DNA of 22,757 nt from a virus. Position 1 is the stretch's first letter, and each line of letters begins with the position of its first letter. The position numbers and the translations under genes were made by a program. Location of the stretch: positions 1 through 22,757 of IMG/VR virus record IMGVR_UViG_3300044825_001413; one strand, written 5' to 3'. Below, one piece after another: positions 13,421 through 19,559 of this stretch. The notes below the pieces were generated by a model. That model did not search any database, was not told the DNA's origin, and was given only the letters and a program-made list of their open reading frames with translations.

Positions 13421-13744
13421 GGCCGTTGCTTCCGTTGTGGGGTTGAACTCGATCACGGGAGGGATCATACCCCGCCGCGAGGCGGGGTCAAGGGGAATCC
13501 GTCGGGCCCCGACGGGGGTCTGAAGGTTGAACCCGGTCAGGGCGTCCCAGAGGACCGCGGAGTAGGCGGTCTGAAGGTCGGCCGCGGGGATGTTCCCCTC
13601 GGCCCGGCGGTCGGCCGCCGCCTCGTCGGAGGAGTCGATCGCGGAGAGGATCTCCGAGCGGACCTGATAGGCCGGGAGGTTCGCGATCGAGGAGAGGAAC
13701 CGGTCCGCGAGGCGCGAGGCGAAGGTCTTCGTCGTGGTCGTCAT
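12995..13744 (-). CDS. Long in-frame form of the moron gene, or an upstream gene fused by loss of its stop
   Basis: 249 aa from ATG 13744, with GGAG 9 nt upstream and a sigma70-like promoter at 13772-13800. Residues 1-85 (TTTTKTFASRLADRFLSSI, then PAYQVRSEILSAIDSSDEAAADRR) read like a real small helical domain. Residues about 87-108 are the translation of the downstream promoter and leader, after which the frame continues unbroken into the 141-aa protein. Either this is a nested gene with two start points, or two genes whose separating stop is missing. In GC-rich DNA open frames can persist by chance, so the join may not be functional. No family is recognised for the N-terminal part. Confidence 0.5.
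   Translation of the reverse strand: MTTTTKTFASRLADRFLSSIANLPAYQVRSEILSAIDSSDEAAADRRAEGNIPAADLQTAYSAVLWDALTGFNLQTPVGARRIPLDPASRRGMIPPVIEFNPTTEATAMTTNLYLSDNQTDTLRKIQKGGADLSRKAKTVESLVALLLVERTGSGEPMLTALGEAALRERLDARNARARAEAARARAESARREAEAAAAAKRTPEETARLIDAYVAERKARGDDRIGLLNVAADGTVYEWCSWERMMSE
13413..13430 (-). repeat. Start-region direct repeat, copy A
   Basis: The 18 bases gtcgtcatggccgttgct are identical to 13737-13754. Both copies contain the reverse complement of an ATG start with the same upstream leader (AGCAACGGCC) and the same following Thr-Thr codons. The wider promoter-leader regions also align, so one cassette is probably a duplicate of the other. Confidence 0.8.
13464..13491 (-). promoter_or_regulatory. 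Sigma70-like promoter P2 with palindrome in the spacer
   Basis: On the minus strand: -35 TTGACC (13491-13486), 16-bp spacer, -10 TATGAT (13469-13464). The ATG at 13420 is 43 nt further on. The spacer is filled by an inverted repeat (arms 13470-13476 and 13481-13487, ccccgcc/ggcgggg) that overlaps the -35 end. It could be an operator or a DNA/RNA hairpin. TATGAT is a striking exception to the local base composition. Confidence 0.7.
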
Positions 13745-13754
13745 GGCCGTTGCT
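13737..13754 (-). repeat. Start-region direct repeat, copy B
   Basis: Exact 18-bp match to 13413-13430, covering the ATG at 13744. Confidence 0.8.
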
Positions 13755-13771
13755 CCGTGGTTGACGCCCAG

Positions 13772-13800
13772 ACTGTACCCCACCACGCGGGGGTCGTCAA
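13772..13800 (-). promoter_or_regulatory. Sigma70-like promoter P1
   Basis: On the minus strand: -35 TTGACG (13800-13795), 17-bp spacer, -10 TACAGT (13777-13772). The ATG at 13744 follows after 27 nt. Short inverted arms acccc/ggggt (13777-13781 and 13790-13794) flank the spacer, similar to P2. An AT-richer stretch (ATTTTCTG) precedes the -35. A strong terminator hairpin lies just upstream, so P1 would be the first promoter after transcription of the head and tail-tube genes ends. Confidence 0.65.
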
Positions 13801-13814
13801 CAGAAAATCCGGCG

Positions 13815-13824
13815 CGTGTAAACG
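13815..13824 (-). promoter_or_regulatory. Dispersed 10-bp motif, copy 4
   Basis: The minus strand reads CGTTTACACG. It is intergenic, between the terminator hairpin (13828-13857) and the P1 -35 box (13800). It is the one copy next to a recognisable promoter, and its TTCGTTT flank also gives the hairpin a modest T-rich tail. Confidence 0.6.
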
Positions 13825-13827
13825 AAG

Positions 13828-13857
13828 GCGGGGCCCGGACTTACGCCCGGGCCCCGC
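13828..13857 (-). terminator. Strong terminator-like hairpin after the major tail protein gene
   Basis: Perfect 11-bp arms 13828-13838 (gcggggcccgg) and 13847-13857 with an 8-nt loop, starting 21 bp after the stop codon of the major tail protein gene. In the transcribed direction it is followed by CTTCGTTT, only partly T-rich. Placement before promoter P1 supports a terminator separating two transcription units. Confidence 0.7.
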
Positions 13858-13878
13858 GCGAGACCGAACCCCGCGCCG

Positions 13879-15033
13879 TCAGTAGACGCCGATCTGGATC
13901 TCGTCGTCCCCGCCCGTGATCGTCGCGGAGACGAACTCGACGGGCACCTTCAGGACGACGTGACCGTTCCGGCTCTCCTGCTCCGTGCCGGAGTTCTGGA
14001 CGGTCGGGAAGGCGAACGTGAGCCGCTTCCCGGTGCCGGAGCCGTACTCGTACGAGATCCGCGCCGTCGTCCCGTTGCGGAGCAGGGCGTACCAATCCTG
14101 CTCGCTCGCGAGGTTGTCCTCGGGGTCGATCTCGCCCGTCGCCTCGCGGGTCGGCCGGACGATCGAGAGGACGCCGTTCGTCGCGTTCGCGCTCGGCCGG
14201 GGTTCCAGCACGTTCCCGAGGTCGAACGAGAACGCCGAGAGGATCGGCGAGAACGAGCCGATCTTGAAGCCCACCCCCTGCCACGCGGGCGGGGTGATCT
14301 CCTGATACGTCGGCGAGGGCAGGGCGACGTCGGTCGTCGATTCCCAGACGCCGAGGAACTCCCACGAGAAGAACCCGGGCTCGCCGACCCGCTTCTCGAT
14401 CTTGACGGTCCCGCGGGCCCCGACGAGAAGGTGACGCTTCCCGTCCTGATAGAGCCCGATCGTCACGGAGGGCGGGTCCGAGGAGATCGGGCGGTACTCC
14501 CACCCCTGCGAGGCGGTTGGGGTTCCGCCGGTCGTCGCCGTCGCCCCCGACGTGCCGCCCGTGACGACCTCGCCCGAGACGAAGACGCCCGTCAGGACGA
14601 CGAACCGGAGCGTCGAGACGCCGTTCGCGTGGTCCCCGACGACGCGACCCGTCGCGCTCGACGTGCCGCCCGTGATCGTCTCGCCCCCCTGAAACGGGCC
14701 GCTCGCGATCGCGCCGATCGCGATCGTCGAGATCGCCGTCACGTCGAGCCCGCACGCCCGGGCGAGGACGTCCCACTCGGGCTTCGTCGCGACCGCGCCC
14801 GACCCCTTGATCTCGGACCGGAAGGTGATCCGGCCGAGGCGCCGACCGTGGATCGCCGCGAGGGGCGTCAGGCGGGGGCGGGCGGGGGCCCGCTTGTACC
14901 GCGCCTGATCGGGCGAGAACTTCGCATCGTAGACGAGGACGGCGCAATCGGACGCGGAGAGGGTCTCCGCCGTGCCCTCGGTCACTTCGACCTTGGCACC
15001 GATCACGCTCTCGCGGTCGAGGATCACGGTCAC
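13879..15033 (-). CDS. Major tail (tube) protein with inserted repeat domain
   Basis: 384 aa from GTG 15033, with GGAGG 10 nt upstream. The N-terminus (ILDRESVIGAKVEVTEGTAETL) is a typical tail-tube beginning, and the body is beta-rich with the late segments TVQNSGTEQESRNG and PVEFVSATITGGDDEIQIGVY. Two related segments with the core GExVTGGTSxAT occur at about 113-134 and 149-172. They look like an inserted surface domain, which would explain why the protein is longer than a minimal tube subunit. It lies between the tail terminator gene and the tail chaperone region, as expected for the tube gene of a long non-contractile tail. There is no sign of a separate sheath gene. Confidence 0.85.
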   Translation of the reverse strand: MTVILDRESVIGAKVEVTEGTAETLSASDCAVLVYDAKFSPDQARYKRAPARPRLTPLAAIHGRRLGRITFRSEIKGSGAVATKPEWDVLARACGLDVTAISTIAIGAIASGPFQGGETITGGTSSATGRVVGDHANGVSTLRFVVLTGVFVSGEVVTGGTSGATATTGGTPTASQGWEYRPISSDPPSVTIGLYQDGKRHLLVGARGTVKIEKRVGEPGFFSWEFLGVWESTTDVALPSPTYQEITPPAWQGVGFKIGSFSPILSAFSFDLGNVLEPRPSANATNGVLSIVRPTREATGEIDPEDNLASEQDWYALLRNGTTARISYEYGSGTGKRLTFAFPTVQNSGTEQESRNGHVVLKVPVEFVSATITGGDDEIQIGVY

Positions 15034-15052
15034 GGGAGGAGCCTCCTACGGG

Positions 15053-15538
15053 TCAGGGGTTGCCGTCCGACGGGTCGGCCCGCGTCGTCCGGTAGTCGAT
15101 CTCGACGACGGACTCTACCGTACAGAAGGGATCAGAGGGGACGCCGATCGCCGAGGACGACGAGACGAGCCGGAGGGCGATCCACCCCGGGATCGCCCCG
15201 AGCGCCGCCAGAGTCGAGGCGGACTCGACGCACCGCTCGACGTCGGCGAGGAGGCGGTTCGCGATCGTGCCGGGGTCGGGGTTCTCGCCGTAGGCGATCC
15301 GGTCGATCGCGACGATCGTCAGGCGGAGGCGCCGATTGTAGGTCTCGCGGGTCCGGCGGTCGAGCGTCTCGGAGAGGTCCGAGACCGCGATCGCCGGGAA
15401 CGAGAGGGCGGTCTCGGCGGGGAACGCCCACCGGTAGACGTTCGCGACGTCGGACGAGTACCCGCCCGCGGTCGTCATGCCGCCGAGAGCGGAGACGAGC
15501 GCCGCGACGATCTGCTCCCTGACGGACTCACTCGGCAT
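15053..15538 (-). CDS. Tail terminator protein
   Basis: 161 aa from ATG 15538, overlapping the end of the upstream gene by 11 bp. It begins with a helix (SESVREQIVAALVSALGGM). Strand segments typical of small tail-terminator/gpU-like proteins follow (SFPAIAVSDLSETL, NRRLRLTIVAI, ESVVEIDYRTT). These proteins cap the tube and set the head-proximal tail end. Position directly before the major tail protein gene and length both fit. Sequence identity within the family is low, so the call rests on pattern and order. Confidence 0.75.
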   Translation of the reverse strand: MPSESVREQIVAALVSALGGMTTAGGYSSDVANVYRWAFPAETALSFPAIAVSDLSETLDRRTRETYNRRLRLTIVAIDRIAYGENPDPGTIANRLLADVERCVESASTLAALGAIPGWIALRLVSSSSAIGVPSDPFCTVESVVEIDYRTTRADPSDGNP

Positions 15539-16148
15539 CGGTCAGACCCTCCCGCACGGACCGGTCGAGAACCCTATCGCGAGCCGGGGCGTCCGCGTCC
15601 CACGCCTCGCGGAACCCGAGGCGGGGCGGGACCGTGACGGACCGGACGAGGAGGAAGATCGGGATCTCGCGGGCCCGCTTCCCTTGCCCCTTCCGCACGA
15701 AGACGCATAGGCGCCCGTCGTCGAGGCGACGAACGAACGTGATCCCCGGCCACGAGCGGGCGTACCCGCGGACCTGTCCGGCCGCCCGCGTCTTCGCCGC
15801 GTCGAGGGGGATCGTCAGGTACTTCGCCCGTTTCGGCGTGACCGTCCCGCCGAACTCCTGAAGGCGGGCGTAGGGGGCCCGCGTGTAAACGCTGCCCGCC
15901 CACTCCTCATCGGACGCCCCGGGGAGTTCGGCCGCTTGGAACGAGTTCGCGAGCGTGCCGCTCCGCGAGCGGAGCCCGGCCGGGCCCGCCCGCCGCATGA
16001 GCAGGGGCGGGACGCGCATCGCGAACCCCTGAAGGTAGGCGAGGAGGTTCGCTCGGAGCCGGGCCGCGATCCGCGGGCCCGCGCGGTCGAGCGCCGACGC
16101 GACCTCCTCGGGCGTCAGGGCGCGGTCGGGGGCGGGGCTCTGCGTCAC
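15528..16148 (-). CDS. HK97 gp10-like tail completion/neck protein
   Basis: 206 aa from GTG 16148, overlapping the preceding TGA by 4 bases. The core RSGTLANSFQ (62-71), then YARLQEFGGTVTPKRAKYLTIPL (93-115), is the recognisable signature of HK97-gp10/virion-morphogenesis proteins that join head and tail. A middle segment, ITFVRRLDDGRLCVFVRKGQ, and the late FREAWD also fit. It lies between the connector and tail terminator genes. The codons for VYT (87-89) contain one copy of the dispersed motif. Confidence 0.8.
   Translation of the reverse strand: MTQSPAPDRALTPEEVASALDRAGPRIAARLRANLLAYLQGFAMRVPPLLMRRAGPAGLRSRSGTLANSFQAAELPGASDEEWAGSVYTRAPYARLQEFGGTVTPKRAKYLTIPLDAAKTRAAGQVRGYARSWPGITFVRRLDDGRLCVFVRKGQGKRAREIPIFLLVRSVTVPPRLGFREAWDADAPARDRVLDRSVREGLTDAE
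15882..15891 (-). promoter_or_regulatory. Dispersed 10-bp motif, copy 5
   Basis: The minus strand reads CGTTTACACG, inside the gp10-like gene. It is read as Val-Tyr-Thr with GTT for Val, the same reading as copy 1. Confidence 0.55.
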
Positions 16149-16723
16149 CGGGTCCGGCGGAGATCGAGGACTCGCTTCACGAGGGGCAGGAGGTCGATCC
16201 CGCCGTCGAACCCCTCGGACGACCCGCCGACCGCGACGTTCGTCGTCCCGAGCGTATCGCGCCTCTGGATCAGGTGCGCGACCTGAAGATCGACCGCGCC
16301 CGCCACGTCGGGCCACGCCGCCGCGAAGGCGGTCTCGCTCGCCGCCACCCCGCCCGAGTACGCGACCCGGAGGACGTTCCGACCCGGCGAGAGGATCGCG
16401 TCGTCGAGGTACAGGAGGCGCCCGCCGTCGTCGAGCGTGTACGCCGTCGAGGCGAGGTCGGTCCCCGTGCCGAAGACGTGCGCGAGATCGTGCTTCACGG
16501 ACGAGATCGACGCCGCGGGGGCGCCGAGGACGACGACCTTCTGCCCGTCGGCGAGGTCGAACGTCTCCGTCCGGTTCTTCAGTTCGCACCCGATCCCGAG
16601 GTACTGCTCGACCGCCGCCGAGACCACGGTCACGAGCGTTCCGATCATCCCGTCGAGCGAGGTCTGCGCCTTGCCGCCCGCCTCGATCAGAGCCTTGACG
16701 CGGGCGGTCGTCGTGAGATCCAC
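16145..16723 (-). CDS. Head-tail connector protein (gp6/phiE125 gp8-like)
   Basis: 192 aa. I chose GTG 16723 because GGAGG lies 8 nt upstream; a TTG at 16738 would place the Shine-Dalgarno inside the gene. The N-terminal helices (TTARVKALIEAGGKAQTSLDGMIGTLVTVVSAAVEQYLG), the beta middle, and RVAYSGGVA, then AVDLQVAHLIQRRDTLG, follow the pattern of phage head-tail connector proteins that form a ring under the portal. A hairpin precedes the gene, separating it from the decoration gene. It overlaps the gp10-like gene by 4 bases. Confidence 0.8.
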   Translation of the reverse strand: MDLTTTARVKALIEAGGKAQTSLDGMIGTLVTVVSAAVEQYLGIGCELKNRTETFDLADGQKVVVLGAPAASISSVKHDLAHVFGTGTDLASTAYTLDDGGRLLYLDDAILSPGRNVLRVAYSGGVAASETAFAAAWPDVAGAVDLQVAHLIQRRDTLGTTNVAVGGSSEGFDGGIDLLPLVKRVLDLRRTR

Positions 16724-16744
16724 GGGCGGGGCCTCCAATGGGAA

Positions 16745-16774
16745 GGGGCGACGGGCCCGGAAGCCCGCCGCCCC
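16745..16774 (-). terminator. Terminator-like hairpin after the decoration gene
   Basis: Twelve-base arms 16745-16756 and 16763-16774 pair fully in RNA with one G-U pair and a 6-nt loop. They lie 24 bp after the decoration gene stop. The sequence after the hairpin is TTCCCATT, so the tail is weak; partial termination or mRNA stabilisation is likely. The Shine-Dalgarno of the connector gene follows directly. Confidence 0.55.
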
Positions 16775-16798
16775 AGAGTCTACGCCGACGCTACTCGA

Positions 16799-17215
16799 TC
16801 ACGTCCCGACGGCGATCCACGAGAACTGCTCGGTCCCCGTCGAGGCGACGAGCGTCGGGTCCGTGGCGTCGGTCGGCTTCCATGCGTAGACGTTCACGGC
16901 GCCCGCCACGGGCGCACCGTGCGTCAGGACCGAGGTACCCACGCCCGGGGCCGCCGTGCCGATCAGGGTCGCGACGAACGCGACGACGGTCGTCAGGCCG
17001 GTCGCGATCGCGGTCGGGTTCGCGCCGTCGAGCGTGCCGACGCCGCGGGCGATCCGGTACCCGGCCGCCACGCCGAGGGCGCCGTTCGTCGGGACGTTCA
17101 CGTCGGCCGAGCGATCGACCTCGCTCGCGTCGAAGAACTTCGCCCCGTTCAGGTGGAGGTCGCCGTTCCGGTCGATGTAGACGCGGTTCGGCTCGTGTCC
17201 TGCTTCGGGTGCCAT
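16799..17215 (-). CDS. Putative capsid decoration/head-fibre protein
   Basis: 138 aa from ATG 17215, with GAGGAG 9 nt upstream. It is a small beta-rich protein. RVYIDRNGDLHLNGAKFF (11-28) opens the fold, ATGLTTVVAFVATLIG (about 69-84) is in the middle, and VNVYAWKPTDATDP, then TEQFSWIAVG, close it. I associate this YxW.PT / W.AVG ending with small beta proteins encoded just after phage major capsid genes and annotated as decoration or hypothetical virion proteins. Hairpins on both sides make it a separate mRNA segment, consistent with high expression. The decoration role is inferred. Confidence 0.6.
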   Translation of the reverse strand: MAPEAGHEPNRVYIDRNGDLHLNGAKFFDASEVDRSADVNVPTNGALGVAAGYRIARGVGTLDGANPTAIATGLTTVVAFVATLIGTAAPGVGTSVLTHGAPVAGAVNVYAWKPTDATDPTLVASTGTEQFSWIAVGT

Positions 17216-17268
17216 CGGTAGGGTCTCCTCGATCCTCGGTTCGGTTGCGGGTCAGGGGGTGCGAGGGA

Positions 17269-17288
17269 CGGGGCCCGTGAGAGCCCCG
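17269..17288 (-). other. Hairpin after the major capsid gene
   Basis: Arms 17269-17274 (cggggc) and 17283-17288 (gccccg) with an 8-nt loop, 15 bp after the capsid stop. It is short, with no T-tract. It could stabilise the capsid mRNA or give partial termination. Confidence 0.4.
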
Positions 17289-17302
17289 CCCCCCGCGAGC
17301 GA

Positions 17303-18487
17303 TCAGTTCGTGACGCCCGTCAGAACCTGAACGGACTTGGCCCGGGTGACGAGCCAATCGTCCTCCATCGTCGCCTTGATCCACATCTGGTGGTCGGCGA
17401 ACGACGTCCCGCCCTCGACGGTCGTCTCGATCAGGAGGTCGCCGTAGACCGCGTGCCAGACGTCCGGCCACGAGGCGAGGTAGACCTCGGAGTCGCTGCC
17501 GCCGCCGAGCGTGATCGAGACCTGACCCGACACGATCACCGGCACGCCGAAGATCGTGAACCCGCCCGCACGGGTGACGTCGGGCTGGATCTGGTACCGG
17601 CTCGCCCCGTCCTTCGACGCGAGCAGGGCGTAGAAGGTGCGCGGGCTCATGACGAACGCCCGACCCTCGCTCGGGGCGTTGTCGAGTTCCAGACGCCCGA
17701 TCTGCGCGAGCAGGAGGTCGAGGGTCGCGGCGCCCGCGATGTTCGTCCGCTGCCCCGCGCCCGCGCCGACGTAGACGCCGCTCGGGATCGGGGCGACGCC
17801 CGTCCCGTAGAGGCCCGTGCTGTCCATCTTCAGCGCCATGTCGCGCTCGATCGTCGCACGGAGGACGCCCTCGATCGCCGGGTCGGCGAGGTTCACGAGG
17901 CGCCGCGACGTCTTCACGAGGCACGCGAGAAGGTGCGGGGAGACCGAGACCTGATCGAAGGTCGGGGTCGAGTCGGAGATCGAGCCGTTCTCCGCGACGT
18001 AGGCGCACGTCACGCCGCCCGTCTGGCGCGGGAACGAGATCGGGGTCTGCTTCAGACCCGAGATCGTGGTGATCCCCGCCCGCGTGAGGCTCATCTTGTT
18101 CAGGAGCCGGTCGATCATCTGCGCGACGTACGCGAAGGGGGTGATGTACCCGCCGTTCGCCGCCGTGCCGACGCTCATGACGCGGGAGAACGAGCCGCTC
18201 TTGCGGGCCTCGTCACGCGACGCGAGACCGATCTCGCGCTCGCGCTCCGCGCCCTTCCACGCCTCGGGGGAGTCGAGCCCACCCGCCGCGAGGCCGCGGA
18301 CGACCTTCGCGATCGAGAACGTGCGCTCGCCGGTCTTCGGGTCGGGGGAGATCCCCCGCTCCTTCTCGTGCTGCTCGATCGTCGCGAGGCGGGCCTCGAC
18401 GGCGCCGACCTTGCCCTCGACCGCCTTCGCTCGGGCGTTGCCCTCCGCGATCAGGGTCTTCAGTTCCTCGACCTGCTTCGGATCCAC
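17303..18487 (-). CDS. Major capsid protein, HK97 fold
   Basis: 394 aa from GTG 18487, with GGAGGG 9 nt upstream. Residues 1-45 are a coiled-coil delta (scaffolding) domain. The linker to about residue 100 is probably removed by the protease. The mature part begins near GTAANGGYITPFAYVAQMIDRLL (107-129), followed by PISFPRQTGGVTCAYVAENGSISDSTPTF and the late GFTIFGVPVIVSGQV, all typical of HK97-family capsids. The length and the preceding protease gene agree. The exact cleavage point is not visible from sequence alone. Confidence 0.95.
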   Translation of the reverse strand: MDPKQVEELKTLIAEGNARAKAVEGKVGAVEARLATIEQHEKERGISPDPKTGERTFSIAKVVRGLAAGGLDSPEAWKGAEREREIGLASRDEARKSGSFSRVMSVGTAANGGYITPFAYVAQMIDRLLNKMSLTRAGITTISGLKQTPISFPRQTGGVTCAYVAENGSISDSTPTFDQVSVSPHLLACLVKTSRRLVNLADPAIEGVLRATIERDMALKMDSTGLYGTGVAPIPSGVYVGAGAGQRTNIAGAATLDLLLAQIGRLELDNAPSEGRAFVMSPRTFYALLASKDGASRYQIQPDVTRAGGFTIFGVPVIVSGQVSITLGGGSDSEVYLASWPDVWHAVYGDLLIETTVEGGTSFADHQMWIKATMEDDWLVTRAKSVQVLTGVTN

Positions 18488-18505
18488 GGGTGGAAACCCT
18501 CCGGG

Positions 18506-19549
18506 TTAGGCGGTCGCGGGCTCGCCTCCGGCGAACTCGCGGGCCGCGTCTAGGAGCGAGATCATGTAGGAGGCGTCCTCCTCCGCGTCCCCTCTCGCGG
18601 GGGGCGCGACCGGCGGAGCCGGAGGAATCGAGACCTCGACGACAGGCGCCGCCTTCGTGGAGTCGTGAGCGTGTTCGCTCGGGGGCGACGTCGGGGTCTC
18701 GTCCTGCGGATCCATCGGGAGGGCGATCTCGTCGGCGAGCGCCGCGAGCGCCAGAGCGTAGGAGCGGAGCGTCGAGGCGATCTCGTGCGCGTCCCGCTTG
18801 CCGGAGCGGGCCGACGCGACGAGCGTCGCGAGAGGATCGCCCCCCGGCGCACCCTCCGCCCGAGCCGCGGGCGGGGGCTCCGTGCGCCCGGAGTCGGCGG
18901 TCGCGTTTCCCGCCTCGGGGGCCGGAGGGGCGGGAGCGGGGACGGGCTCGGCCGGGGGCGCCGCGAGCGCCCGCTCGATCGAGTCGGCGAGGGCGTCCCA
19001 GAACTCGATCCCGTGGAGCCGGGACCGGATCAGGCGGGCGTCGTCCCGCGTCAGGGATCGGCACCGCTCGACCGAGATCGCGCCCGGGTCCGCGCCGACG
19101 GGGACGATCGAGACCTCGACGAGTTCCTGCTCGACGGAGACCCACCGGGCGCCGCGGGCCGCCTCCTCGGGGAGCGGGGGCCGCTCCGAGATCGTGTCCC
19201 ACGAGACAGAGACCGCCCGGACGATCCCGAGGTCGCAGAGGCGGGAGATCATCCCGGCGAAGGGGTGGACGTCGGCCGGGGCGAACCGCGCCCCGACGAG
19301 CATCTGCTTCGTCTCGGGGTCGATCTCCCACTTCTCGATCGTGCCGAGCGGGGGCGTGTCGGACGAGCGTCCGTGCGCCCAGAGGAGGACGGGGTTCTTC
19401 GCGAACCGGTTGAACCGCCACCCGCTCGCGAGGATGATCCCGCGGTCGGAGGCGACCTCCTCGGTCGAGGCGACGAACCATCGGAGCCCGTCGCCCTTCT
19501 CTCGGGCCGGGCCCTTCTCGGAGATCGTGCGGAGGCGAGGGGTCGTCAT
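18506..19549 (-). CDS. HK97-type prohead protease (S78 family) with long Pro-rich C-terminus
   Basis: 347 aa from ATG 19549; the Shine-Dalgarno is weak (only GGC/GAG-like), so coupling to the portal gene 10 bp upstream may matter. Residues 1-175 carry the protease: NPVLLWAHGR with catalytic His59, AVSVSWD with the likely catalytic Ser114, and LVEVSIVPVGADPGA with E145. Residues about 195-345 are Pro/Ala-rich, low complexity, then helical. This may be a scaffold-like tail, since no separate scaffold gene is seen. It processes the delta domain of the adjacent capsid protein. Confidence 0.9.
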   Translation of the reverse strand: MTTPRLRTISEKGPAREKGDGLRWFVASTEEVASDRGIILASGWRFNRFAKNPVLLWAHGRSSDTPPLGTIEKWEIDPETKQMLVGARFAPADVHPFAGMISRLCDLGIVRAVSVSWDTISERPPLPEEAARGARWVSVEQELVEVSIVPVGADPGAISVERCRSLTRDDARLIRSRLHGIEFWDALADSIERALAAPPAEPVPAPAPPAPEAGNATADSGRTEPPPAARAEGAPGGDPLATLVASARSGKRDAHEIASTLRSYALALAALADEIALPMDPQDETPTSPPSEHAHDSTKAAPVVEVSIPPAPPVAPPARGDAEEDASYMISLLDAAREFAGGEPATA

Positions 19550-19559
19550 GGGGGCGAGC

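Noticed and set aside
12995-13786. Start of the moron gene at 13786 (GTG)
   Set aside because: That start lies upstream of and includes the P1 -10 box, and the ATG at 13744 has a proper Shine-Dalgarno.
16723-16738. TTG start at 16738 for the connector gene
   Set aside because: It would place GGAGG inside the gene; GTG 16723 has that GGAGG at 8 nt spacing.
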